42,762 bases of DNA from Theodoxus fluviatilis. Its lineage: Eukaryota; Mollusca; Gastropoda; Cycloneritida; Neritidae. The notes under the pieces were generated by a model. The model was not told the DNA's origin. It worked only from the letters and a program-made list of their open reading frames with translations, and did no database searches. The stretch is from positions 30,001 through 72,762 of the forward strand of contig JAWQFJ010009619.1 in the NCBI GenBank assembly GCA_034096865.1, given 5' to 3'. Both the position numbers and the translations under genes were made by a program. Below are positions 33,501-42,762 of this stretch, in pieces; position 1 is the first letter of the stretch; each line of letters opens with the position of its first letter.

Positions 33501-35335
33501 CAAGACAGGGCAGGCTGGAGGGACCAATGCAGGACAGACTGGAGGGGGGCAAGGCAGGACAGGCTGGAGGGGAGCAAGGCAGGACGGCAGGACAGACTGG
33601 AGGGGGGGGGCAAGGCAGGACAGGCTGGAGGGGGGCAAGGCAGGACAAGACATTGCAGGGCTGGAGGGGTCAAGGCAGGACAGGCTGGAGGGGACAAGGC
33701 AGGACAGGCTGGAGGGTGGCAAGGCAGGACAAGGCAGGACAGGCTGGAGGGAGCAAGGCAGGGCAGGGCTGGAGGGGGCAAGGCAGGGCAGGACTGGAGG
33801 GGGGCAAGGCAGGCAGGGCAGGGCTGAAAGGGAGGGGGAGAAAGGCAGGCAGGGCAGTGCTGGAGGGGAGAAAGGCAGGCAGGGCAGGGCTGGAGGGGAG
33901 GAAGGCAGGCAGGGCAGGGCTGAAGGGGAGAAAGGCAGGCAGGGCAGGGCTGAAAGGGGGGGGGAAGGCAGGGCAGGGCTGGAAGGGAGAAAGGCAGGCA
34001 GGGCAGGGCTGAAGGGGAAAAAGGCAGGCAGGGCAGGGCTGAAAGTGGGGGGAAGGCAGGGCAGGGCTGGAGGGGGGCAAGGCAGGGCAGGGCTGGAGGG
34101 GCCAAGGCAGGACAAGGCAGGGCAGGCTGGAGGGGGGCAAGGCAGGACAGGCTGGAGGAGGGCAAGGCAGGGCAGGGCTGGAGGGGCCAAGGCAGGACAG
34201 GCTGGAGGGGGCAAGGCAGGACAGGCTGGAGGAGGGCAAGGCATGACAGGCTGGAGGGGGCAAGATAGGACAGGCTGGAGGAGGGCAAGGCAGGACAAGA
34301 CAGGACAGGCTGGAGGAGGGCAAGGCAGGGCAGGGCTGGAGGGGGCAAGGCAGGACAGGCTGGAGGAGGGCAAGGCAGGGCAGGGCTGGAGGGGGTCAAG
34401 GCAGGGCAGGGCTGGAGGGGGCAAGGCAGGACAGGCTGGAGGGGGGCAAGGCAGGACAGGCTGGAGGAGGGCAAGGCAGGACAGGCTGGAGGGGGGCAAG
34501 GCAGGACAGGCTGGAGGAGGGCAAGGCAGGGCAGGGCTGGAGGGTTGCAAGGCAGTACAAGGCAGGACAGGCTGGAGGGGGCAAGGCAGGACAGGCTGGA
34601 GGGTGGCAAGGCAGGACAAGGCAGGACAGGCTGGAGGGGGGCAAGGCAGGACAGGCTGGAGGGTGGCAAGGCAGGACAGGCTGGAGGGGGCAAAGCAGGA
34701 CAGGCTGGAGGGGGGCAAGGCAGGGCAGGGCTGGAGGGGGGCAAGGCAGGGCAGGGCTGGAGGGGCCAAGGCAGGACAAGCAGGACAGGCTGGAGGGGGC
34801 AAGGCAGGACAGGCTGGAGGGGGCAAGGCAGGGCAGGGCTGGAGGGGGGCAAGGCAGGACAGGCTGGAGGGGGCAAGGCAGGACAGGCTGGAGGGGGGCA
34901 AGGCAGGGCAGGGCTGGAGGGGGGCAAGGCAGGGCAGGACTTGAGGGGGCAAGGCAGGACAGGGCTGGAGGGGGGCAAGGCAGGACAGGCTGGAGGGGGC
35001 AAGGCAGGACAGGCTGGAGGGGGGCAAGGCAGGACAGGGCTGGAGGGGAGAAAGGCAGGCAGGGCAGGGCTGAAGGGGAGAAAGGCAGGCAGGGCATGGT
35101 TGAAAGGGGGGAGGGGGGGCAAGGCAGAGCAGGGCTGGAGGGGGGCAAGGCAGGACAGGGCTGGAGGAGGCAAGGCAGGACAGGCTGGAGGGGGGCAAGG
35201 CAGGGCAGGGCTGGAGGGGGGCAAGGCAGGGCAGGACTGGAGGGGGGCAAGGCAGGACAGGCTGAAGGGGAGAAAGGCAGGGCAGGCTGAAGGGGAGAAA
35301 GGCAGGGCAGGGCAGAGCCGGAGAGGGGCAAGGCC
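30521..35335. repeat. 4.8-kb G-rich array of ~25/26-bp and 36-bp units
   Basis: The basic unit is GGCAAGGCAGGACAGGCTGG followed by a run of four to six G with an A. An extended form adds a 10-bp AAGGCAGGAC duplication. A second unit type of about 30-31 bp (GGCTGAAGGGGAGAAAGGCA then GGCAGGGCAG) appears in patches at about 33181-33300, 33825-34050, 35041-35100 and 35265-35310. Local block duplications exist: GGAGGTGGGCAAGGC at about 32119 recurs 159 bp later. Open frames on both strands over hundreds of codons have no other support. Confidence 0.95.
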
Positions 35336-35659
35336 GGGCCACTTATTTTTTTCCCCAAACGCGCGTATATAGGGACCCTGACTTCGGGAGCTTTCGGCAT
35401 CTTCGGACGTGACGTAGCAGTCGCGAGGTTCTTTGGATAACGGTGGTCGCCATTTTTCTTGTTCGATTCGAATGGAAAATGATGAAGTTTATGAATACTG
35501 AGGCCTAGTCAAAGAAACTGCTGAAAGAAAACAGTATCAATTCATCAATATTATTTGTTTGTCAATTGAATAGTCCGCTGAAATCGCTCATTAAAAGTTT
35601 TTTTAATCGACAGCAGATTCCAGTGTCAATCTCGTAAATTCAGTATCAGAATTATCTCC
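35336..35659. other. Low-copy spacer with possible promoter motifs
   Basis: Immediately after the array lie TATATAGG (35366-35373) and a GTGACGTAGC CRE-like site (about 35409). Further on, TCGCCATTTTTC (about 35448) is the complement of a GAAAAATGGCGA start-like motif on the minus strand, whose frame closes after about 36 codons. No gene is supported. Confidence 0.35.
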
Positions 35660-35790
35660 CATGCGGCTTGCCGTAATGTTTACCAAAGACCATACATTAC
35701 TAAGACCGCGCACTCGGCTAATTTCAGCGAGATTTCCAACAGAGTGATCTCCCCGTTTTCCGTGTCCTTCCCCTGGAGCGCTTCTGCGAG
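35660..35790. repeat. Left arm of a ~130-bp imperfect inverted repeat
   Basis: The arm contains AAAGACCATACATTACTAAG (from about 35680), repeated exactly on the opposite strand in the right arm. Similarity extends outward through CCGT..TGT..AC. Inward it continues through CGCACTCSGCTA and TCCCCRTTTTCCGTGTC to about 35767, with indels. The arms flank about 1.2 kb that includes a minisatellite and a THAP fragment, as expected for a DNA transposon or fold-back element. Confidence 0.75.
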
Positions 35791-35957
35791 GAACACATGT
35801 ATAGTGAGTGTTGTATCTATGCCATGTGCGAGGTACACGTGCATAGTGAGTGTTGTATCTATGCCATGTGCGAGGTACACATGTATAGTGAGTGTTGTAT
35901 CTATGCCATGTGCGAGGTACACGTGTATAGTGAGTGTTGTATCTATGCCATGTGCGA
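35789..35957. repeat. 42-bp minisatellite, 4 copies
   Basis: Four units of 42 bp starting at 35789, 35831, 35873 and 35915, each with GTATAGTGAGTGTTGTATCT-like and GCCATGTGCGAGG sequence. Differences are few: ACACATG/ACACGTG and GTATAG/GCATAG. It abuts the left inverted arm. Since 42 is divisible by 3, a 14-residue repeat appears in open frames on both strands, with no sign of coding function. Confidence 0.95.
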
Positions 35958-36450
35958 GAGGAATAAAGTTTAGTGTATGAATGGCAGAATGCAAGTGCGT
36001 GCAAGGGTTTTTAAATTATTTCTTGAAGGCAGAAATTATATATGTGACACATCGTTCGTTCCGTCGTTCATAAACGTGAACACTAATCAGCCGAGTACGT
36101 GACTGAAGAAGCGAGTGACTTAAATGAAAATTCCCACACAAGAGCTGGGAAAAGGGTCAAAGTCTCAGTAAACCAGATCTCTCTTAAAAGATCTAAACAC
36201 AATTTTCTCCATGGAAAGTACGTCCCTAACAAGCTGGTCTAAATAAAGAAATAAACACCGGACGCATATGGTCAGCGCTCTGAGCAGCAGCTAGACGATC
36301 GAGCAGTAGGCTGCGATGGCATCTTGGGTCTCCCATTAGAGAAAGCGACTGGCATCAATAGGTTAGAACGCTTTTCCTCTCATTACTTTGAACACTATGG
36401 TGTTTCTAGCAGGAATTAGAATTGACGCTTTCATTCTCTCATAGCTGAAA
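35958..36450. other. AT-rich interior of the inverted-repeat segment
   Basis: Low-copy DNA between the 42-bp repeats and the THAP-like frame, with no recognised feature. A CTCTCATAG acceptor-like sequence lies about ten bases before the THAP ATG. Confidence 0.4.
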
Positions 36451-36633
36451 ATGAAGCGACGAAGGCACGGAGGAGAAAATTGCGCTGCAATATCATGTTC
36501 AAATGCCAGATTCTCATGCGGCTGTTGTGGAAAATCTTTTTTCCGCTTCCCCCGAGACGAGACGAAATGTAGTAAATGGGTGCAAAATTCAAGACGTCAA
36601 GATTTGACGGGAAAGAAAAGAAAAAATAATTAA
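36451..36633 (+). pseudogene. THAP zinc-finger N-terminal half (truncated)
   Basis: A 60-codon frame reads like the start of a THAP domain, the C2CH DNA-binding zinc finger found in animal transcription regulators and P-type transposases. Visible hallmarks are Cys11 and Cys16 in CAAISCSN, the FFRFPRD block (residues 30-36), Trp43 and the RRQD segment (48-51). The second half (CxxH zinc ligands and the closing AVPTIF-type motif) is missing. The frame ends in a lysine-rich tail and stop, and I see no GT donor at the usual exon boundary. It lies between inverted repeats, which suggests a transposon-borne or captured THAP exon. It could also be a true first exon whose donor I cannot recognise. 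Confidence 0.6.
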
Positions 36634-36999
36634 ACTCTGTTGTTTGTGATGCTCAAGATTAACTCCTTTCACCGTAGTACCTCATGAGAACTAACTGTTG
36701 TTAAAAATGCAAAATTTGTTTAAAACTGTAATGACGAAGACAATACAAAGTGCGGAAATACTTTTGTAATAAATTTTCCTTACCCTGTCCCCGCCCTTCA
36801 TAATAATATAGCGGGATAGACATAGATTGATTGAGTGCATTCTAGATTCGTCTGCAACCCTAGTTGCAGAAACCTACCCTCTTTCATACGTTGAGGTAAG
36901 TGATTTATTGCAATTATCCTCTGCTGTATGCATTGTGTATGTAGTTTGCAGAATTAGGAATGCAAGCCGCCGAAAGTTGCAAACTCCTATTTGTTGTTA
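36634..36999. other. Interior low-copy DNA after the THAP fragment
   Basis: AT-rich. A strong donor-like GAGGTAAGTG occurs at 36893-36902, following a short open frame that resembles nothing known. The continuation of the THAP domain is not found here. Confidence 0.4.
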
Positions 37000-37135
37000 T
37001 TCTCGCCAGCGTCAAAAGACACGGAAAATGGGGACGTAACTCAAAATCCGTACCTCGCTCCGCGTATAGCAAAAATAGCGGAGTGCGGGTCTTAGTAATG
37101 TATGGTCTTTGATGTTTACAGAACGGAATGAGCAG
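37000..37135. repeat. Right arm of the inverted repeat
   Basis: Reverse complement of the left arm, carrying GACACGGAAAATGGGGA (37018-37034) and CTTAGTAATGTATGGTCTTT (about 37091-37110). It also holds a small hairpin, CTCCGC...GCGGAG (about 37059-37080), at the place where the left arm has the diverged CTCGGCT...AGCGAG. The arms differ by indels, so this is not a fresh inverted duplication. Confidence 0.75.
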
Positions 37136-37676
37136 AAAACAGCTGAGCCGAAAAACGTTGTCTTCAACTTCGCATCGCATTGCTTCTAGAGTTTTGACAC
37201 TGAGTGTGAGATCGTATAAGAGACCTGCATTTCGCTAGCCTCATTTCTTTGGAGAAAAGCAGTGCGTGCGATCACTGAATCAGTTTGTTTTCGTTACAAG
37301 ATCTAGCGAGATGTCGACCAGATGGCGAGTATGATATCGTGAAAGTGAACCAGTCCTAGCATGAAAAAATGAAAGAAAAAGACGTCGAGGCAACATGTAA
37401 AGAACACCTGGTCGCTGGACGTTACAGGTGAGGTAACGGGTTCATTAACGTGACTGACGTTATAAACTAATGAACTCTTTGCCTGGCCTTTTGCCTCAAT
37501 CCTTCTACATCAATTCTGAAGTGGCCTATGACAACTGTCACTTCTCTGAGCAATAGAATGGAAGCAAGTATTTGTTTCTTATTCAATGACCTTTTATTAT
37601 TTTTGCATTTAAAAAAAGGTTATGCACAGCTTCAAAAGGATGAAGAGTATTAGGTATTTGCCCTCTTTGACTATAT
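37136..37676. other. Low-copy spacer
   Basis: AT-rich sequence between the inverted-repeat segment and GA-rich DNA. TTACAGGTGAGG (about 37420) resembles an exon/donor junction, but no flanking exon is recognisable. Confidence 0.4.
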
Positions 37677-37740
37677 TTGCGAGAGAGACAGAGAGAGAGG
37701 AGAGAGAGAGAGACCAAGAGAGGAGAGAGAGCAGACGCTC
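37677..37740. repeat. GA-rich simple repeat
   Basis: Imperfect GAGAGA/GACAGAGAG run. Confidence 0.85.
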
Positions 37741-37974
37741 TCGCGTTCGCTGCCGGCTAGGTAGTGGCGGGGGCCGTGCTTTGTGTGGATCCGCTCTAGG
37801 GACTTCGACTTTGCTCTGACAGAGACAGAACCGACAGGGAGAGACATACGATTGAGAGATCATTCAACGGATGCGGGTAGGTGGGGAATGACAGACAGGA
37901 AGACAGAGATCCATTGTGAGAGTTGACAACACTGCAGAACAAGACACTCCGTTTGCAGTTGATGAAGGAGTGGA
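37741..37974. other. Short low-copy spacer before the G-rich array
   Basis: No gene recognised; purine content rises towards the array. Confidence 0.4.
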
Positions 37975-39800
37975 GTGGGGGGGGGGCGGTAGGTGGGGAG
38001 GGGGAGCTGGGGGGGGGGGCGGGAGGTGCGGGATGGGGGATGTGCGGAGTGGGGGCGGAGTGTAGGGAGGGGGGGTAGCGAAGTGTGAGGTATCGTCGGT
38101 CTGGGAGGTGAGGTGCGGGGTGGAGGGCGGAGTCGTCGGCAGGGACGGGAGGTGCGGGTGGGGGCGAGTAGTCGAGGGAATGGGGATAGTTGACGCGTGG
38201 TGGCCGGCAGGGTAGGGAGGGGGAGGTGCGGGCTGTGGGGCAGAGGTATAGGGAGGGGGAGGTGCGAGTGGGGGCGGAGGTAGGGGACGGGGGAGGTGCT
38301 AGTGGGGGCGGAGGTAGGGAGGGGGAGGTGCGGGTGAGGGCGGAGGTAGGGAGGGGGAGTGTGCGGGTGGGGGCGGAGGGTAGGGAGGGGAGAGGTGCGG
38401 GTCGTGGGGCGGAGGTAGGGAGGGGAGGTGCGGGGTGGGGGCGGAGGTAGGGAGGGGGAGGTGCGAGTGGGGGCGGAGGTAGGGAGGGGGAGGTGCGGGT
38501 GGGGGCGGAGGTAGGGAGGGGGAGGTGCGGGTGGGGGCGGAGGTAGGGAGGGGGAGGTGCGAGTGGGGGCGGAGGTAGGGAGGGGGAGGTGCGAGTGGGG
38601 GCGGAGGTAGGGAGGGGGAGGTGCGAGTGGGGGCGGAGGTAGGGAGGGGGAGGTGCGGTGGGGGTGGAGGTAGGGAGGGGGAGGTGCGGGTGGGGGCGGA
38701 GGTAGGGAGGGGGAGGTGCGAGTGGGGGCGGAGGTAGGGAGGGGGAGGTGCGGGTGGGGGCGGAGGTAGGGAGGGGGAGGTGCGGGTGGGGGCGGAGGTC
38801 GGGCGGGGGGAGGTGCGGGTGGGGGCGGAGGTAGGGCGGGGGAGGTGCGGGTGGGGCGGAGGTAGGGAGGGAGGTAGCGGGTGGGGCGGAGGTGGGAGGG
38901 GGGTGCGGGTGGGGTGGTAGGGAGGGTGAGGTGCGGGTGGGGGCGGAGGTAGGGAGGGGAGGTGCGAGTGGGGGCGGAGGTAGGGAGGGGGGTGCGAGTG
39001 GGGGCGGAGGTAGGGAGGGGGGTGCGAGTGGGGGCGGAGGTAGGGAGGTGAGGTGCGAGTGGGGCGGAGGTAGGGGGGGGTGGGGGGGGCGGGGGGGGGT
39101 GGGAGGTGAGTGGGGGGGGCGGTGCGTTGTGGGGGCGGGGGGCGGGAGGGGGTTTGGTGGGGCGGGGGGAGGTGGGGAGGGGGTGGTGCGGGGGGGGGGG
39201 GAGGGGGGGGGGGAGGGGCGGGTTGGGGGCGGAGTAGGTGGGTGGGGGTGCGAGGGCGGGGCGGAGGTAGGGAGGGGGGTAGCGGGGGGGCGGAGGTAGG
39301 GGGGGGAGGTCGAGTGGGTTGCCACGGACCAACCTCGCTCGACCCGGGGGGAGGGGGGTGGGGGGCGGAGGTAGGGAGGGGGGGGTGCGGCCGTGGAGGC
39401 TGAGGGAGGGAAGGGGGAGCTGCGAGATGGGTATGCGGAGGTAGGGGAGGGGAGGTGCGGGTGGGGGCGGAGGTAGGGGAGGGGAGGTGCGGGTGGGGGC
39501 GGAGGTAGGGTAGGGGGGAGGTGCGAGTGGGGGCGGAGGTAGGGAGGAGGGGGGGGTGCGGGTGGGGGCGGACGGTAGGGAGGTGGAGGTGCGGGTGGTG
39601 TGGGCGGAGGGTAGGAGAGGGGGAGGTAGGCGAACGTGATGGCGCGAGGGTAGGGAGGAGGGAGGGTGCGAGATGAGGGGACGGACGTAGGTAGGAGGGG
39701 GGGGGCGTAGGAAAGTGGGGGCGGAAAGGTAGGGAGGGGGGAGGTGCGGGTGGGGGTGGCTGAGTCGGAGAGGGGGGAGGGTGCGCTGGAATGGCAGGGG
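37975..39800. repeat. 32-bp G-rich minisatellite, about 55 copies
   Basis: The unit contains GGTAGGGAGGGGGAGGTGCG then GGTGGGGGCGGA. The centre (about 38430-38800) is very regular, and both ends are irregular with single-base indels. About 39060-39300 degenerates into near-pure G. A small island at about 39311-39345 (GGTTGCCACGGACCAACC, an inverted repeat) interrupts it. There is strong G-quadruplex potential on the plus strand. The many indels in G-runs look partly like sequencing error. Confidence 0.93.
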
Positions 39801-40526
39801 CGGGAAGGAACTAGAGCAGAGTTGGAGGACACATGCACGGGTGGTAGACAGCGATGAGGAAAAGTGAGAAGACAAGCAAAGAATGCAAAAGACAGGTTGC
39901 GAAAGAAAATGTCCACACAAACAGTAGTTTACGGAGGCACTCGAAAACGTGGGCACATATAGCCACTCTTCGAGCCTCACAGACGATGCGAGCGAGAGAG
40001 AGAGAGAGCAGAGTAGGGAGCGAGAGAGAGAGAGAGAGAGAGAGAGCAGTGAGAGTCGAGAGAGCAAAGAGAGAGGACGAGACCGGACGAACGAACGTTA
40101 TTACAGTCAGGCCGATCACCCTTTGAAATTGATGAACAAATTGGGCGTGTGTCAACAAGTACATCTCCCACTATTTGTCATAAACATGACAATCACAGGA
40201 GATAACAGGTTGCACTATACGCGAGAGAGAGAGAGAGAGAGAGCAGGGAGAGAGAGGAAGAGAAGAGATAGAGAAAAGAGGCAGATATATGTAGAAAGAG
40301 GAGAGTATGCAGAGAAGAGAGAGAGAGAGGGGGGGGGGAGAGAAAAAGAAAATAAATTTGTGTGTAGGCCACCGGCCCATTACCAAAAAAAAAGAGAGAG
40401 AAACGTGTGCTTTGTACATGGTAGGGGTCGAGACTGACCGCCAGTCTTGCAAGCTTCAAGTGCACAAACGAGGAAACTGAGATGTAGAACACTTCGTTTC
40501 TGGAACGTCGTGTGGCTCGTCCACGC
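39801..40526. other. Low-copy spacer rich in GA microsatellites
   Basis: Holds (GA)n runs at about 39989-40050, 40220-40262 and 40313-40345, and an A9(GA)n junction near 40384. No gene recognised in between. Confidence 0.6.
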
Positions 40527-40735
40527 TTGACCTGCTTCACTGCAGACCTGCTTCACTGCCGACCCAGTTCTTCCACTGGCAGACCTGCTTCCACTAGCAG
40601 CTGACACATATGTGCTTCCACTGGGCATCAACACTGCTTCACGTGCAGACACCTGGCTTCACCTGTGCAGACCTGTTCTCACTGCGAGACCGTGCTTCAA
40701 CTGAGACAGGCTTCACTTGCAGACACTGCTTGCTC
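40527..40735. repeat. Degenerate ~20-bp repeat, CTGCTTCACTGCAGAC type
   Basis: Around ten imperfect units combining GCTTCACTG with GCAGAC, of variable spacing; the first two (about 40527-40560) are the cleanest. Confidence 0.7.
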
Positions 40736-41018
40736 CGCGTCCCTTCTCGTGCAGTCCCGTGTCGCCCAATACCGTGTCTTCCGGTTTGTGGTGGCTGGCT
40801 GGTGGCTGGCTGTTGAACTGCGATGGAGATGTTGTTGATGGAACCTTTGCTGCTGGAGGATCAGGCGTCTGGCTGGTGGGGCGTGATCCTTCACTGGGGA
40901 CAACATCGTGGTGGTGCAACCTGTGTCGGTGGAGAGAAAATCCGTCTGTACATCAGCACTAGCTTCCTGCTGTATCAGCAGCTCTCTCTTTAGTGAAGGG
41001 TTTGGGGTGGAAGGTCAT
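40736..41018. other. Low-copy spacer
   Basis: Contains a GTGGCTGGCTGGTGGCTGGCTG run (40790-40811); otherwise nothing recognised. Confidence 0.4.
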
Positions 41019-41065
41019 GCCTAAAGGGGGGGGGGGGGGGGGTGGGGGGTGGGGGGGGGGGGGGA
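41019..41065. repeat. Poly-G tract
   Basis: Nearly 50 bases of G interrupted by a few T and one A. The true length is likely to be uncertain. Confidence 0.9.
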
Positions 41066-41247
41066 TGGGAAAAGGGGCGAGGGCGAGATGAAGTAGAGGC
41101 CCGTGATGTTTGTACAACATGAGCATCGTTTTTAAGTTTGAAATTCGCGGCAGACACGACGCTATTTTCAGCAGGGTGTCAAAACATTTGCTCACCGAAT
41201 GCGTGGTGCCTCTGTGCACGCCGCAGGTCGCATCGGAGCTGCGCTTA
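41066..41247. other. Low-copy spacer
   Basis: No recognised feature. Confidence 0.4.
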
Positions 41248-41325
<78 letters not shown>

Positions 41326-41880
41326 GCAGAAGCAGACAGAACAGACAGGAGAGAGACGAGACAGACAGCATTGCAGGCAGGCAGACAAGCAGACAGACAA
41401 ACATCAGTCGACAGACAGACAGAACGAACAACAAGAAGACAGACAGATATATAGAGCAGACCAGACAGACATGCAACAGACAGACAGACATACGGACGGG
41501 ACTGACGGAGCGGAGCGGACGGCTACCCTTACACGGCATTAGTACAGACAGACAGATAGACAGACAGAGACAATGTGTCAGAGAGTGAGACAGAAAAAGA
41601 CAGAGTGACAGATAGCGAGATAGAGAGTGAGAGAGAAAGACAGAGACAGAAAAAGACAGAGTGACAGATAGTGAAATAGTGAGACAGATAGAGATAAACA
41701 AAAAGGGACAGCCAGAGACAGAGAAAGACAGAGAGTGACAGATAGTGAGACAGAGAAAGACAGAGACAGAAAAAGACAGAGTGACAGAGAGTAAGACAGA
41801 GAAAGACAGAGAGAGAAACAGAAGAGAGTGACAGAGAGTGAGACAGAGAAAGACAGAGAGAGAAACAGAGAGGGAGAGAT
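41248..41880. repeat. (GA)n and CAGA-type simple repeats
   Basis: (GA)n to about 41308, then (CAGA)n with decay to about 41600, then mixed GACAGAGAAAGACAGAGAGT units of roughly 30-45 bp to 41880. Purine-rich on the plus strand throughout. Confidence 0.9.
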
Positions 41881-42762
41881 TAAACTTCCCTCGCGCCATT
41901 GATTACCTCCCCTGACACAGAGGGGTCACGTGACGGTGTAGGGGGCGCAGTTTCGGGGCCGAGAGCTGCGGGAGAGGCAGGCCGGGGGATTGGGAGATGT
42001 GATCGCACTATAGCGGACGGAGATAGGTTGCAGCCTGCTTTTCTGGACAAGAATCCAAACATGACTGGCAACAAAGAAGTTGCTGCCCTGGGTCAGGAGG
42101 TCGAGCCTCTGCCCTCCCCTCCACAATAGGCTGCCTCCCTCAGAGACAAAGGGCCAGCCACAAAGGGACCAGACCAACACAACAGGTGCCCAACACGGGC
42201 GCCTCTGCATCCTCCATAGACTCGCCGCTCCAGTACCATTGCGCTGTCAGCGGTGTATAAGACCAGGGTCGCCGTTGTGGTGGAGGTGCGAAAAGTCTCT
42301 TCAACCCCTCGTCTGAAGCCACCTGCGTGATGCGGGCCGCACTCCACTCAGCGCCTCGCCTGGCCTCTTCCCCTCCGTGACACTTCCAGGGAGAGGGTCA
42401 CCCTGCACCGTCAACTCCAGTCGTCCAAGCGTGTGTGTCTGCGTGTGTCTGTGTTTGCGTGTGTTTGCGTGCGCGCGTGCCAAAAGGGCAGAACGTGCGA
42501 GACAAGACAGACGCACGCATGGCGCCGTGCTCGGGTGCGCGGCCATGAGGTTCCAGCTGCTGTTTCCAGGACTTGGCACCTGTGCGTGCTGAAGCGCAGG
42601 AACGCTGTCCAGTGGTCACTTGCGCGTCCTGAGCAGAGCTGCTGCAGTCCAGTCCAGCACAGGGACCCCTGACCTCATGGACTGCCTGGCAAGGACAAGA
42701 GGCTTTGTACACAGACTTCACCAGACTGGAGAAGTTGTGCAAAAAAAAAGAAAAAAAGAGAT
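41881..42762. other. Apparently single-copy right end of the window
   Basis: GC-richer DNA with a perfect palindrome, GTCACGTGAC (41925-41934), and an alternating GT/GC tract at about 42428-42480. It ends in an A-rich stretch (42740-42760). Open frames of 60-115 codons on both strands resemble nothing I recognise. Confidence 0.5.

Noticed and set aside
28818..35400. Long Pro/Leu/Cys-rich minus frames resembling extensin or collagen-like proteins
   Set aside because: They are translations of G-rich minisatellites with single-base length variation; frames switch with each indel.
36893..36902. GAGGTAAGTG as the donor of a THAP-gene exon
   Set aside because: The preceding frame has no recognisable similarity and is not in continuity with the THAP-like frame, which ends about 260 bp earlier.
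35621..37202. CAGTGTCAA as the outermost tip of the inverted-repeat element
   Set aside because: The 9-mer occurs inverted at 35621 and 37202, but 60-90 bp of unrelated sequence separates it from the aligned arms, and the flanks show no target-site duplication.
25887..41899. Four minus-strand ATGGCG start-like motifs (25.9, 28.8, 35.4 and 41.9 kb) as a gene series
   Set aside because: About twenty ATGGCG hexamers are expected by chance on both strands of this window. The frames end quickly or run into simple repeats.

Overview
The window looks like eukaryotic, metazoan accessory DNA, probably from an invertebrate and plausibly a marine mollusc. The lineage is an inference from three things: a degraded KRBA2-type integrase gene, a partial THAP zinc finger, and a dispersed repeat headed by CTGT runs. 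No intact protein-coding gene was found. About 30 of the 42.8 kb is tandem repeat, and nearly every long open frame is a by-product of repeat units that contain no stop codon.

Left part (1-8692). Five minisatellites lie side by side: 67 bp x6, about 14 bp, about 12 bp, 53 bp x23 and 18 bp x about 49. A 1-kb polypyrimidine tract and a cluster of short palindromes follow. Next is a minus-strand integrase pseudogene (5511-6361) with a row of CCAAT boxes upstream of it in the same orientation. Then come a short LTR-end/primer-binding-site-like sequence and a second polypyrimidine tract of 1.4 kb.

Centre (8692-25118). A 5.0-kb array of a 28-bp unit and a 10.1-kb array of a 19-bp unit are separated by about 500 bp of single-copy DNA, and a 23-bp array follows. 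The 28-bp array ends in a regular 132-bp higher-order pattern. The 19-bp array contains a 2145-bp tandem duplication whose copies differ at a single base in my reading. Reverse-complemented, the 28-bp unit shares a core with the 19-bp unit.

Right part (25119-42762). Low-copy DNA holds two copies of a 250-bp dispersed repeat, an ATT microsatellite and a tRNA-like cluster with pol III boxes and T-run terminators. G-rich arrays fill 28.9-35.3 kb. A 1.5-kb segment bounded by inverted repeats of about 130 bp carries a 42-bp x4 minisatellite and the THAP fragment. Another G-rich array follows (38.0-39.8 kb), then GA, poly-G and CAGA simple repeats, and about 0.9 kb of apparently single-copy DNA.

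The plus strand is pyrimidine-rich in the tracts at 3.8-4.8 and 7.3-8.7 kb and strongly purine/G-rich at 28.9-35.3 and 38.0-39.8 kb. No genes here work together as a system. What stands out is the density, internal hierarchy and recent turnover of the arrays, plus two degraded mobile-element-like loci. Array lengths should be treated with caution, because long arrays of short units are easily mis-assembled.
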